Made by a program: the position numbers and the translations under genes. From Charina bottae (taxonomy: Eukaryota > Chordata > Lepidosauria > Squamata > Charinaidae), in the NCBI GenBank assembly GCA_023362775.1, contig JALMGJ010000011.1, forward strand, positions 19,332,001-19,396,000: DNA of 64,000 bases, given 5' to 3'. The notes under the pieces were generated by a model, which ran no database searches, was not told the origin of the DNA, and saw only the letters and a program-made list of their open reading frames with translations. How positions within the stretch are numbered: position 1 is the stretch's first letter; each line of letters opens with the position of its first letter. Shown here piece by piece: positions 23,335 to 34,962 of this stretch.

Positions 23335-23664
23335 TCTTTTAAATAAGAATTTTATTAAGTTTAGATCAAAAATAAAAACTACAAAAAAGCAAAGAAAACT
23401 ACAAAAAGAAAAGAAAACTAAAAAGGTGTAGAAACATAAGGAAACTTTTTTAAAGATTACATAAAGAGGTGACTTCCGACTTTAAAGATAAAAAATATAC
23501 GACCATTTCCCACAATTAATCCCTTACTCTATTTTAAACCAAAATCACATTATTTCTATAAATCATTCCATTAGCACATTATAAAAATCACTAAATACAA
23601 TCGCTCCCTCCCCTTGTATTAAAAGAAAAAGAAAATATATAAACCTCCTAAACAACTCCCGCCC
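23335..23664 (-). mobile_element. 5'-truncated L1-type 3' end
   Basis: The reverse complement of the last 330 bp of the element at 21137-22915, beginning (at its 3' end) with TAAGAATTTTATTAAGTTT. It has a 17-bp target duplication CAAGTTTTTCTAATCTC at 23318-23334 and 23665-23681. It is a typical dead-on-arrival L1 insertion. Confidence 0.87.
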
Positions 23665-23877
23665 CCAAGTTTTTCTAATCTCAAGGTGGTGTGGAAATGG
23701 GACACAAATAAACAAGTGATGGAAAATGAGAAGCAAATAGGAATCAAAATGGATGGATTTAGCCATCCCTGTCCAGATCTACCTAGCTCCAGTACTGTAT
23801 AGTTACTGCCTTGTATATCTGTTGTAGACTGTATTAATTCAGAAGAGACGAAGTCGTTGAGTCAAACGACCAAGAAT

Positions 23878-24014
23878 GCAAAAAATCTGGAACCTGGTAG
23901 CACCTTTTCCGACTAACAAATTGTATTAAAAGGCATAAGCTTCATATGAAAGCTTATGCCTTTTAATACAATTTGTTAGACGGAAAAGGTGCTACCAGGT
24001 TCCAGATTTTTTGC
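23878..24014. mobile_element. Small inverted dimer, PLE-type tail
   Basis: Two approximately 68-bp arms that are reverse complements (GGAACCTGGTAGCACCTTTT facing AAAAGGTGCTACCAGGTTCC), meeting at CATATG near 23946. The terminal motif with AGCTTATGCC and ACAATTTGTTAG is a tail I associate with reptile PLEs. No target duplication was identified. Confidence 0.6.
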
Positions 24015-24282
24015 CACAACTCCTCCTACAAAGTCCATAATAGGCAGTGTAACAGAGTGATTCAGATAATCAGGAATTATAACAAGGGCAGTTTACATCT
24101 GATAAGAACAGAGAGGGGAGAGAGAAAGTACCATGTTACAGAACCACAGCTGGGCATGAGATGGGCAGCAAATAAGCAGGTACTGATCCAGTACAGAATA
24201 CATGAACTGCAAGTTAATAATGAATTGTGGAGGGGGCACAGGGGTGAGGCTGTTTCAGGCAGCTCTTGAAGTCATCTTTAAG

Positions 24283-24417
24283 CAGTGTTTCTCAACCTTG
24301 GCAAGTTTAAGAGGGGTGGACTTCAACTCCCAGAATTCCCCCACCAGCCATACTGGCAGGGGAATTCTGGGAGTTGAAGTCCACCCCTCTTAAACTTGCC
24401 AAGGTTGAGAAACACTG
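24283..24417. mobile_element. hAT-type MITE, family A
   Basis: A 135-bp palindrome with CAGTGTTTCTCAACC termini and a perfect 8-bp duplication TCTTTAAG at 24275-24282 and 24418-24425. One of the youngest-looking copies. Confidence 0.93.
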
Positions 24418-24868
24418 TCTTTAAGTCATCTTAAACTCAGAACCTAGTTTATATACTGTACTTAGCTAGGTTTGGTTAACCATGGCTTATTAAATAAATT
24501 GCCTAGGTTTGCACAACCCGCTAAGTCATAAGTCATGGCTTGCAAACCCCAATTATCCATTAACAAAATACCAAATAAAACATGCTCTGGCTTAATGCAG
24601 CATGTGAACCAAAAGGATGACTTTAAGCTAATGTGGTATGGTTTCAACAGTCCCTGTTCAATCCATCCCCATACTGAAAGAATTCTGCCTGGGAATTCTG
24701 AATGTTGCAGCCCGAACACACCTAGAGGATGCCAAGAAGGGGAAAGTGCTGTATACACACCTACCTGGAAATAAATCCTATTGAACTCAGTGAGGCTTAC
24801 TTCTGAGTTCACATTCATAGAGGATCACACTGTATGAATTCAACATTAGAAAAACAATCTTGTCGAAG

Positions 24869-25002
24869 TCTATGAAGGTTCTCAGTCATCCAGGTGGAAT
24901 TGTCTGTAGCTTGAATCATGTCAACTGGATTTCTCCTTGAATAAGGAGCGAAACGTTTCCACTGAGAAAATAGAAATCCAGTTGACATGATTCAAGCTAC
25001 AG
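24869..25002. mobile_element. Small head-to-head PLE dimer
   Basis: 134 bp bounded by a 15-bp duplication ACAATCTTGTCGAAG (24854-24868, 25003-25017). Both arms are the 3' end of the same PLE family as 11886-14031. They share TTGAATCATGTCAACTGGAT and, in reverse, ATCCAGTTGACATGATTCAA. The left arm carries the terminal extension (TCTATGAAGGTTCTCAGTCA) and the right arm lacks it. No coding remains. Confidence 0.88.
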
Positions 25003-25017
25003 ACAATCTTGTCGAAG

Positions 25018-26639
25018 ATACCAGATGCAAGGATGTATTGGTGCTCCTATACTTACAACTTGGTGCTTTATAATTTATCTCATTACACATGCACACACCC
25101 CTTTGTAAATGCCAGGGAAGCCAAAAAAAAAAACCCACTATTGCTACAACAATCAATGATACAGTGTACGTCTCCAGCTGCCATACTCCAGCTTTTTCCT
25201 GACACACTATATAATTAACATACAAACGCCAACTTTGTGATGCTGGCACATGAATGCCTTGACTGATTCTCTAATCGACACAATTCTCCAAATTCATTCA
25301 AACCCTCAGACAGGGAGAAACCTCTGTGCATAACAAGGCATACTGATGTACTGATTGTCTTACAAGCAGGGTCACCCACACACACAAGCAACTGCTAACC
25401 CGTTATTTATTTTGTATTAATTAGCTGGCACACTGACAAGAAGAGTAACACATGGCATGGTGGTACAACTGTCGCTTTTCATTATTTAGTTAAGCATGCT
25501 CATATAAAATAAACACCTGGCTTGTTCCACTAAACATTTTGACTGCTCATCAAACGGCAAAAGAGTAATCCCCACAAAAAATCCTTGCCAATGCTCCCGT
25601 CTTTGTCTGACTTCTCCAATTATATCTGACCAGTTTATGTCTGTCATCACCAACATTTGCAGCCGGTTGCTCTTCCAGGCAACCTACAGTTTGTCTCATA
25701 TTGATGGCCTGGCCTGGCTTCCTGTCTGTTGAGTGCTCACCCTGCTGATGTCACTGGCAGATGCAATGGTCCCAACTCTAATCCTCTTGCTCTTTTAAAC
25801 CCCTGATGCCATTACATCACATCTTGATGCAGTGTTGTTATTGTTTCCCACAAACTAGAGGATAAAAGCCATGCCCAGACCCAGCACTTGGTGCCTTCAA
25901 TCTTCTTGCTCTCCTTTAATCTGAGGCAGTTCTGTGTATTTTGCACTCACTTGTTTAATCCTCCGAGGCAACTATAACTCATGCTTGCAAAGAGATTCCT
26001 AACAATAAAGCCACATTACTTCACAGAAGGGTTTAAAAGCTGATGAGGTTTCAACAGGTCCCTCTTACAAAAGGAATGGGAAATGTCTGATTATTACGTT
26101 ATGCAAATTTTCTAAAGCCAGAATATTTTTATCCTCTGCAGATGGGGAACAGGTGCCAAAGTCACTTATCACAGAAAAAGCACTTGATTCTATACTGGAA
26201 CAGCTTCTCCTTATTAGAGAAACCACCTGACACAAAGGTGGGGACTTGTGATCCTCAGTAGATTCTCCTCCACTCCCATTATTCCTTTTGGCTGGGTTGA
26301 TTGGGGCTTGTGTGAGTCCAACCTCTGTGCATGTTTTCCATCCTAAGAGAGGTTCCTTCTTCTCTACCCCTCCAGTGGCTCAAGCCCTTCCTGTCTAAAT
26401 CCCACACTGAATGGGTCTTTTTGATTCCCTTCTCTGTATGGATGCCTTTCCATAGCCGCGTCTGTTTCCTCTTTCCTCTGCCTGTCTTGACCTCTATCTT
26501 CTCTCCCAGCCAGCCCCATAACCATTGCCTGGGCATAGTACATATCTCAGATCACTCAGCTCCATCCAAGAACCAAAACCTCTTGAACTGGCCGTTCCCC
26601 TTCTCCCCTCCCTTCTGCTCTTGGGGGTGAACTCACTTC
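25018..26639. other. PRRT2 intron, nothing recognised
   Basis: No exon, bounded repeat or RNA gene recognised. Confidence 0.5.
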
Positions 26640-27900
26640 CACAAACCCTTTGCTTTCACGCGGTTCTTCTCCGGCTCTGGCTGCTACCATGGACAGCTCC
26701 TTAAGAGCCTCGCTTACTTTCCGCCGCCAACCGCCGCCTCAGTCTTCCCCCCTTCCAGATCTACCTCATGGCTACTCGCTCCCTCCCCCAGTCTATAGGC
26801 CGTTCGCCGTCCTCCCCACTTCCCTGCCTTCAGAAACCCCCGACGCCACCCTTTGCCTCTCTGCTCTACACATGCGATTAAGTCCTCGCCTTACTCGGTG
26901 TCCCCGCCTTCGCGTTCTCCCTTTGCAAGGTAGGGTAGGGTTCTCTGGAAGACCCACAACTCCGTCAAAAGCCCTCATTCCCAAGCCCTCCCTCCATTTG
27001 TTTTCAACTTCCCTCGCACACCCTCTTCCCGCATCCCCAGTTCACACCCATTTTGGGGCAAAGAGGGCCAGCCCCTGGCTGCCCCTCCAGCCATTTCGCC
27101 GGGCTGGAGGCGCGCGCACAGACATGCAGCGGAATATACTCTCGTCGCCAATGTCTCCTCGCATCCACCACCCCGCCACTTTCCTCTTTCAGCTCCTTCC
27201 TCCCACGCACTCCCCCCCCCCGCCCTTTTACCTGCTGCTCAGTCTTCCCGGTCTCCAGAGGTAGCCTCAGCCAAGGATGGGATCCACGCCCACCCAGCAT
27301 TCCTGACTGCCCCCGCCCTCACTTCACATCCCGACACGTTCCCACAGCCAGAGGCCCCCAGGAGTCAGGACACCCCTCCATCTACCACGGAGCGCCGCAC
27401 CACCGCGCGCGACTCCTCTCTCACCCACACCCAGCTCACTTCGGTCTTTTTGGTCTCCCCCGCCCTCTTGCCGCAGCAACCGATCTCCTGTTAGGCTGAG
27501 AGAGATTTGGGGTGGGGGGGAAAGACCGGACCCCAGCAAGGTCTCCCGTTCTCCTACCTGCGCTTCTGGCTATGTCCAGTTGGCAGAAGGTGTTGGGGTA
27601 GGGTGGGCAGAGAACTGGACTGATGCCCCCCTTACTTACACATCACACCCCTCCCTCTTTCTGCTGTAACCCTCCTTTCTCCCCTTCCATGAACAAGAGG
27701 AATTCTGTAGATGGAAAAACGCAGCCTCCGCCCCCCTTCCCTCCCTCCCCCACACACCCACTCCTCTTACTTGCTCACTCGGCAGCTTTGTCTGCAAGGA
27801 CGCCCCTTCCCCTCCCTTTGCACTGGTGCGCGTCAAATGGTCTCATCGACCCTGCTTCTTCAATGCAAGCTGTGGGGGGAGTAGTTGTGGTTTGAGTTTT
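26640..27900 (-). promoter_or_regulatory. PRRT2: CpG-rich region, probable PRRT2 promoter
   Basis: A C-rich, CpG-containing block in an otherwise A/T-rich region, roughly 10 kb upstream of the PRRT2 main exon and about 1-2 kb past the MAZ 3' end. In human, MAZ and PRRT2 are also close and head-to-tail, which supports this as the PRRT2 start. No TATA box is evident. The long open frame across it on the + strand follows from low stop density and has no recognisable domain. Confidence 0.55.
27558..27620 (-). other. PRRT2: Candidate non-coding first exon of PRRT2
   Basis: On the - strand the sequence GCCAGAAGCGCAG/GTAGGAGA gives a good donor whose last exon base is 27558. Splicing from here to the acceptor before 16882 would give a 5' UTR just ahead of the first ATG. 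The 5' limit of the exon is not visible, so the end is arbitrary. Confidence 0.35.
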
Positions 27901-29967
27901 ATGAAGAATCAGCTGATCTGGCAGGGGCAAGAGATTAGCAGAGATGGTGCTGGTGCTGGAAAGTCCCATATATTCTCTTATTTCTTTCCACCTGTCCTTC
28001 CTTGCCAATGATAAAAACTTCACACTGGCAAGCCACAAGTGCAGCGAGTATCAAAGAACTAAAGAGTCCCAGCACAACTGCCACCATTTCCTCTAGGACT
28101 GCCCAGGGACTAAATGTGCAAAACAAAACCTGGCCATATTAGAAGGGATTGAAAGATGATTAAAGCCCCATCAAGGGTGCGGAACTGAGACACCGTAGGG
28201 AAGGTGGGAGAAAACAGACTAATTATGCTTTGGATCCAAATGAGCTCAGCAAGCTGATGTAGGAGTTTGATGCAGAAAATGTTTTCGGGGAATCCTGCTT
28301 CCTCAGGAGAAAATTATATAAAATCTCTCGCTTCTAGTTCTTCATCAATTATTTATAAGCTGCCCAGGCTGCTGCAGGAGGGAGGACGAAAAGAGCCCAC
28401 AAATTAACTCTAACCACAGCACAGCTCCAGTGCAGCATTTAATGTCTTGCCAGGACACAGCAACTGCATCACATCATGATTACTGGCTCCAAAATATTCA
28501 GATTTTGCTCCTTCTCCTATAAAGGCTAAAGACTCACTAAGCCATGACCCAGAAAGCATTCCCACGGGTAATTGGAAGAAACAAGGAAGCGGTTTGGGAA
28601 ACTCACTTAGAATGGAGATATACAACCTGATGTTAAATCCATTACATGTTTTAAATAGATAAGAAAGGTCCCAAGATAATATGATAAAAGGAGGTGCAAG
28701 AGAAGCCAGAAATACTTTTTTTTCACACTCAAAGTGATACAGAAATAATCTGACAATAAATAGACACAAGTGTGGATTTTTCCCTTCAATTGTTTTACTA
28801 AAATCTTTTGCTGCTGAGACACAGATCCAGAAAGGGTGCACAGAAGAGGAAAGGATAGGGGGGAGGGGCTAACGAGAGAAGGAACAGGGAGAGCGGATAT
28901 AGATGGACACAGCTTCATTACATTTGTGTTAACAAAAACAAACAAAAAACAAAAAACACAAAGGAGGGTTATTTTAAATGTCAGGGGATTTCTTTTTAAT
29001 ATATATAATACAAAAAAGCGGGAGACTCTAACCCCAAACTGTGGGGGTTGCATGCAACAAGGGAGGTGTTCAGCAGGTGGGGCATCAATGCTTGGTGCGA
29101 AGGGCTGATGCGCTTGGAACACGAATCACAAGAGAAGCTGAGGAAATGGAGCATTAAACAGACACCATGGAAGAATGAGGCGCTAGGGCAAGGAGGGGAA
29201 TTCAGAGCAGATTCTCAGCATGGAAATGGAGAACACTCCACACTGAAGCCATGGAGAAATACAGCCCTTCTCCATCTCATCTCACTGCAGCCCCCGCAAC
29301 CCCAGCCATGAGCACCAGGCACTCACGATGCCCCTAAATCCTAACCTGCACCCCCTTCTAACTTCTCTGTAGGCTCCCCAAGTTTTGTCAACCCCTCAAC
29401 CAACGACCCATTATTCCTAACTCTGCACTCCCTCTCCTGCAGTGTTGCTTATACTATGTCCCACAACTATTCCAGGCTTCAATCCCCCTTGGTCTGTGGG
29501 CTGAGCTTACTAAGTCATTCTGTCTCATTGTCTCACTCCTTTTGTGTAGTTGATTTGGGGGCAATAGGGGGCACTGCTGGAATAAGCAAGAGATCTATTG
29601 TGATAAAGATTATCGCTATTTGGCTTAGAGCATGGACTACAGAAATGAGTGTATTTCCAGGACTGTTCTGAGGGCCACAAGTTAATAGTAATAGAGGGAG
29701 GGAGTCAATAAAATGAGGGTGCTCTCAAAATGCACAAAGTCCTTTCATGGCCCTCTGAACGAGAGCTGCCTCATTGGCTGAGCAGATGCTTTCCCAGCTC
29801 CACTACTTTATGAGCACAGGCAGGGGGAGAGAATGAATGAAACTGCCATTACATTAGAAACCCATATATGGCCACTGAATATCCATCTGGGCTTGAAGGC
29901 TCCAGCTGCCAGTGAGGGAGAGGGACGGGACTGGGAGGGTTGGCTTCTGTCTCCCCACTCCCAGAAA
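27901..29967 (-). other. MAZ 3' UTR and MAZ-PRRT2 spacer
   Basis: Downstream of the distal MAZ terminal exon. The - strand hexamer ATTAAA at 28995-29000 lies about 970 bases after that stop, similar to the roughly 1-kb 3' UTR of human MAZ. No other gene was recognised. Confidence 0.45.
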
Positions 29968-30089
29968 TCACCAGGGCTGTGTGGGGAGGGCTTGGCTCAC
30001 AACCGAAGCTCCCTCCATGGGCAGCACCGTGACGGCAGCAGGAGGTGGAGCCGAGACGGCTGCAGCGAGGGGGCAGACCTCACCCGTAC
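29968..30089 (-). CDS. MAZ: MAZ, distal alternative terminal exon
   Basis: After the acceptor TTTCTCCACAG this exon reads, in the phase left by exon 4, GTGEVCPLAAAVSAPPPAA, then VTVLPMEGASVVSQALPTQPW and a stop at 29968. Human MAZ has an alternative C terminus starting GTGEVCP, alanine-rich and ending QPW, so this is the same splice form. Using it instead of the proximal exon removes the last part of finger 7 and finger 8, and the protein becomes 394 residues. The total coding length, 1185 nt, is divisible by three. Confidence 0.93.
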
Positions 30090-30555
30090 CTGTGGAGAAA
30101 GAGAAGCAGAAAGTCAGAATGTTCATTTGCAAAACTCTTATTATTAGCACAAGCTTTCAGCTTGCTTCCTACATCCTCTTACCACCTTAAACTAGTTCTG
30201 GTTTAATCATCTGGTTTAATGAGGTAAGGAAGAGATGCAGCTGTCCCTTCTCCAAAATGCCCTATTTATCCAGAGCCTGGCAAAATTTCTCCTCTCTAAA
30301 AGCTGAACAGATTAAGTATTTTAAGTCTGTTTATAGTTATTAAATAAGGTCAGGTTGGCACTAACTGTTAAGCCTCCTCATGAAGACAACACAGAAACTG
30401 GGTTTATCACTTAAATGCCTGGATTATGAAAGTGTACAGTGCAATACAATAAAATGGATCTGTCCAGGATGCATGATGCAAGCAACCATCTGTAAAGGCA
30501 AAAAGAAGCCAAAACACTTACCAATGGATTTGTATAAGCTGATAACATAAAGGTA

Positions 30556-30561
30556 TTTATT
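30556..30561 (-). terminator. MAZ: Candidate MAZ polyadenylation signal (proximal terminal exon)
   Basis: AATAAA on the - strand about 380 bases after the stop of the proximal terminal exon. Transcripts using the distal exon must read through it. Confidence 0.4.
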
Positions 30562-30934
30562 GATAACCCCAACCCTGTTTCTTTTAACATTAAAAAAACA
30601 CCAAAATCCCTTAGAAAAATATTCAGATAAACACAACATTCAATGGATTGTGTATGTCTTTTTAAAAATTAAAGCTCAAATCCTGGTTCTATCCTTTTAA
30701 GATGAACCTGCAGGAAGATCAGTCAAATCACACTAGTCAGATACTGCTATATGCAGCACTTTAAACTGGCAAAGAAATGCTAAGTTAGGATGCAGCTGCC
30801 CCAGGGAGCTGGGATTCTCCCTTCTCTCACTGAAGACATAAGGAGGCAGGAATACCCTAGGGGACAGATGGGCCTCCCCTCCCCCTTCCCAGGACAGAAG
30901 GAAGTGGCTCTTGCCTGGTGGCCCGGCCAGTGTT

Positions 30935-31122
30935 TCACCGCAGCGGTTGGCCCTCAGTGGCCGCGGCCCCTTCTCCTGCGTGTGTCTGCAGGTGCCCGTT
31001 GAGCTGAGCTGGGGTCTTGCAGTGCACGCCACACAGCTTGCAAAGGAAACGCTCCAGCCGCGGGGCGGCTAGTCCATGGTCCTTGACCGCGTGGACCCTG
31101 AGGTAGGCCGCTGTGGTGAACC
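30935..31122 (-). CDS. MAZ: MAZ, proximal terminal exon (canonical C terminus)
   Basis: The acceptor CCCGTAG is followed by GGTTCACC, completing the split glycine codon. The exon encodes the end of finger 7 (FTTAAYLRVHAVKDHG), the finger-8-like FLCKLCGVHCKTPAQLNGHLQTH written here as CKLCGVHC...HLQTH, and a short tail EGQPLR before the stop at 30935. Human MAZ has TTAAYLRIHAVKDHGLQAPR and CKLCSVHCKTPAQLAGH at this place. With exons 1-4 the open frame is 1251 nt, 416 residues. Confidence 0.96.
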
Positions 31123-31929
31123 CTACGGGAGGGGGAGAAGGACAAAAACCAGCCAGGTCAGTGTCCGGCCTAGTGAAAGAGTTCACCCAGTGTCCTGCAA
31201 CGCTTGGCTGTGCTTCATCCTAGAGGCGGCTGTGTCTTGAAATCTAGTGAAGGATCTATTGCAACAAGCTTCCCTAATTTCAGAGACAGCTTCTCCATTC
31301 CAAAGACAGCTGTTTCTTGCCACCAAGCAAGCTATCTCTGTACAAACAGCACATCCCACCCTAGGGGCAGCTGCATCTTGGTACTAAGGAAATCAGTATA
31401 GTACAAATAACCTAAGCTTCTTAACATAAAAACATCAGAACCTACAAGAGACATTTTGATAAGAGAAAGTCAATGGAATCCCCCATCCCCCAGAAGAGAT
31501 TTAAAACATGGTATTTCTATTATTTAATTCACTGTAAACTTCAGAGCCAAAATTGAACCAAAAACAGTTCTTACAAATATAAAATAATACTTTATATTTC
31601 CAAGATTCCAGATATATGTGCATATATAATATTGTTAATATATGGATAACGTACATTAACCAAAAATGTAATCCAGGAGATACATTAAAAGCACAGTTAA
31701 ACTTAAAAAAATTCTACTGTACATTTTTACTGATTTTAGCTACGTGCACATCATCCAAAATTTTTGATTAATGTATTAAGGCTATTGCATTTTCTATCAA
31801 GATTACGTGGGATACTGACATATCAGATGGATAAGGTTGGAACAGACACACCCACTGCAGACATTAGGGATCCCCTCTTAATCATTCTTAAAATTATTTC
31901 TTGTACATTTCTATCAATTAATTGGATTA
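31123..31929. other. MAZ: MAZ intron 4, nothing recognised
   Basis: An A/T-rich intronic stretch between the proximal terminal exon and the L2-like LINE. No exon or bounded repeat was recognised. Confidence 0.5.
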
Positions 31930-32525
31930 TATCCATACAAAACATAACCATAATCTTTCACTTTTACTGCATACTGTAAGTCACAGCAGCCCTCATAGTT
32001 TTGCACAAGTTAGATTTGCGCATGTGTCACCTCTTTTGTGGGACCTGCATTGGTTGCCGATTTGCTTCCGGGTCCAATTCAAGGTGCTGGTTATCACCTT
32101 TAAAGCCCTACATGGCTTGGGGCCAGGTTATTTGCAGGACCGCCTTTCCCCAGTTACATCTACCCAGCCCACCAGAGCGGGGAGGCAGGGCATGTTGTGG
32201 GTCCCATCTATGAGGGAAGTACATCTAATGGGACCACGAAAAAGGGCCTTCTCCATGGAGGCTCCCTCCCTATGGAATATCATTCCCCCAGAGATAAGAT
32301 TGGCCCCCATCTTGATGCTTTTCCAAAAGGCCCTGAAGACGTGATTCTGTCAGCAGGCCTGGGGACCCCAGGTTGAGACGGAGTCAATCTAGTGGCTGAT
32401 TTGATTGTGTTAGTAGCCACTGTGGGGGGTGGGGGGGTTGATGGGTTTCGTGTATTGTGGATTTTAATTTTGTAAGCTGCCCAAAGTCACTGTGTGTGAG
32501 TTGGGCGGCCATATAAATTTGTTAT
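31930..32525 (+). mobile_element. L2/CR1-type LINE, 3' end
   Basis: A + strand frame contains LLWDLHWLPICFRVQFKVLV followed by TFKALHGLGPGYLQDRL, a signature of the C-terminal part of L2/CR1-type ORF2 proteins. It then has RKRAFSMEAPSLWN and a stop at 32344. The 3' end has the typical GCTGCCCAAAGTCACTGTG and GTTGGGCGGCCATATAAAT, followed by an A/T microsatellite. It is 5'-truncated and lies in MAZ intron 4. Confidence 0.82.
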
Positions 32526-32732
32526 AAAATAATAAAATAATAAAATAAAATAATAAAATAAAATAAAATAAAATAAATAAAATTAAAATAAAATAAAAAA
32601 AATAAATAAATAAAATAAAATAATAAAATAAAATAAAATAAAATAAAATAAAAAAATAAAATAATAAATAAATAAATAAAATAAAATAAAATAAATAAAA
32701 TAAAATAAAATAATAAAAAATAAAAACTAAGG
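32521..32732. repeat. (AAAAT)n/(AAAT)n microsatellite
   Basis: About 210 bp of AAAAT and AAAT units grown from the tail of the preceding LINE. Confidence 0.93.
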
Positions 32733-33156
32733 AAATGTTTGACATGTAAATGGGAGAAAAAAAAATATTAGGAACCACTTGCACTGCCAAGCAGTTTGTT
32801 TACTGTAATCAAAAGATAAAATGGGCAGCCTGATTAACACTTGCATACCAAAAGGAAAAAAAGAGCTTTATTTTCAGTTATTCACATTGTATTTCCAAAG
32901 CACATAATAGACAATCATATCGGGCCTCACCTGCATTTTTACAGAAGAATTGCTCATGGAGAGCAATTTTCGTTCCATGTTTAAAAGATTTTAGTTTTAT
33001 TTAAATCCAGCTTTTTTCAACACAGGACTTACCAAGAGAACTCTCTCCCTCCATAAGGCCTCAGGAAGTCACTATACAAAGCTATTTAGCTGTATTCAAG
33101 TTGGTGGGAACTACGTAGTTTATTTGAAAGTTTATGGAAAATTAGCGATATCCAGA

Positions 33157-33344
33157 CAGGCTAGAAACTGGGAGACTGTGAGTTCTAGTCTCACGTTAGG
33201 CATGAAGCTGCTGGGTGACCTTTGGCCAGTCATTCTACCTCAGCCCTAGGAAGAAGGCAATGACAAGCCACTAACCGCAGTGACTTGTTCAGGCAGTAGC
33301 CAGAAGTTAACACTGACTTGAAGGCACAAAAAATAAAAAGAGTA
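33157..33344 (+). mobile_element. 5'-truncated Sauria-type SINE
   Basis: It shares GGCTAGAAACTGGGAGACTG and the following body with the SINE at 15574-15813. It begins inside the tRNA-like head and ends in an A-rich tail. The duplication ATATCCAGA at 33148-33156 and 33345-33353 marks the insertion. Confidence 0.82.
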
Positions 33345-33663
33345 ATATCCAGAACAGAGATTAAAGGGGGGGGGGTTACTACATAGAAACTAAGTTTGAC
33401 TCAAATTTACCTTCAAACAGATTAGCCAAGAATGAGAGATTTATGACTGAGATGTTCCTCAGGGAAAGATTGTAAGAGAAAAACTTGAGAAACTAAATTA
33501 ATTTACCTGGGATTAAGTTCCAATGAAACTGAATGGAACTTAATTCTAAGAAAACTTGCACAGATTTGCACACAGGGCCTGCTAGCATACTTCAAAAGCA
33601 AGACTAATATTTGTATCTATTTTTACATTCAAATGTTATTCCATCTGAGCCCTGTCCTCTTAC

Positions 33664-33835
33664 CTTTGTTGCACAGTTCACATACATGATTCGGCCCTTG
33701 GCTGTGTACTTTCATGTGGTCCGTTATATAGGCAGCACTCAGCATCTTTCCACACACATGACATGGCACCTTTTCCTCATGACGGACTGTGTGAGCACGT
33801 AGTCGATCCTTAGTGGCAAAAGCTGCTTCACAAGT
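33664..33835 (-). CDS. MAZ: MAZ, exon 4 (fingers 5, 6 and start of 7)
   Basis: After TTTGCAG the exon reads TCEAAFATKDRLRAHTVRHE, then EKVPCHVCGKMLSAAYITDH, then MKVHSQGPNHVCELCNK. It completes finger 5, whose first cysteine is in exon 3. It supplies all of finger 6 (CHVC...HMKVH) and opens finger 7 (CELC). It ends one base into a glycine codon (AAAG/GTAAGA), and both alternative terminal exons fit that phase. Against human the differences are few (for example Ser to Ala in KMLSAAY). Confidence 0.97.
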
Positions 33836-34035
33836 CTGCAAAAATAGGAGCAAAGGAATCATATGAATGAATGTTGTATCCATCACCTAAGGCATGTAAC
33901 AGCTAAAGACTAAAATGTGCATAAGGTTCCTTATTGTACAGGTTATCTCAATTTTGTTCCCTCTTGAATCAGGAAGGCTGCCATGAACCCTTAAGCACAA
34001 ATCAATACAGCAATGTTATCAATGGGAAAAAATAC

Positions 34036-34099
34036 CTCACATTTGAAGGGTCTCTCTGTTGAGTGGACTTGTCGTACATGGCTGTTCAAATGGTCCGGC
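34036..34099 (-). CDS. MAZ: MAZ, exon 3 (end of finger 4, start of finger 5)
   Basis: A 64-nt exon between acceptor CCCACAG and donor GAG/GTATTT. It starts with the third base of an arginine codon and encodes PDHLNSHVRQVHSTERPFK then CE. This finishes finger 4 and begins finger 5 after a TERPFK linker. It is identical to the human protein over this stretch as far as I recall. Confidence 0.96.
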
Positions 34100-34962
34100 C
34101 TGTGGGAGGAAAGAGAATAAGTAAAATGAAGTGTGATTCACTTATACATTCTCTAAATGGGGTTGGGCTGATTTTACTTATCCACCAAAACAAAACTGTG
34201 TGGAGGAATCTGACATTTTGTATTTGAAGGAAGTCTGGAATAACAGTGTGGTAAATCTTTCTAGAACTAGGAGTATACACTTTTTTTTTACTGGGAAGGA
34301 TCATGTACACTTAATAGCTGCCAAAGCAGCAGATATTCAATAGGAATAGCCTTCAGAACTTTAGTTCCACTCTGGAGAAAGCTCTTTTGAATATCTTTAA
34401 GACGTTAAGCACACAACTCTCTCATATGCACAATACTTCATGCTACTACTAGTGCAGAATAAATGTCTGGCAATTTAAAGAATTAACTAATGAGAATTTA
34501 GATGATTACGTGCCAAACAGTTCATAAGGAATCAATCCGCTAAATGACCGATTAATCAGTAATAGATGTGTTGCAGGTGGATACTAAACAAGTCTCAATG
34601 AGAACACAGAGCAGAATAAACCTCTTGGACTTATGGAGAACCCATATAGAGCAAGGAAAGTCTGGAAACTGTAATCCTGGAACTGAGGAACATTATAGTT
34701 TCCATGTGTCAGAAAATTTACTATTAAAAAATGAGGATGATTAAATACACCTAGTTTACCTTGAACTAATTTCTGTAATTTTGACTGTTTCCATGATATG
34801 TTTCTAGCATTCAGTGATGGGAACAATTTGTAAATAGATTCAAATGGTGTCTACTGTAAGTATTAAGTAAAAACATACAGAAGAGATTCACTGCAGACAG
34901 TGGTAGGTCCTCTATGTCTTATGCAATTCCTTTTGCTTCAGACTAGACTCATATTTTGAATA

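Noticed and set aside
26650..27264. 204-residue + strand open frame rich in Pro, Ser and Leu
   Set aside because: It lies in a C-rich CpG block with few possible stops, has no recognisable domain and better fits the PRRT2 promoter region.
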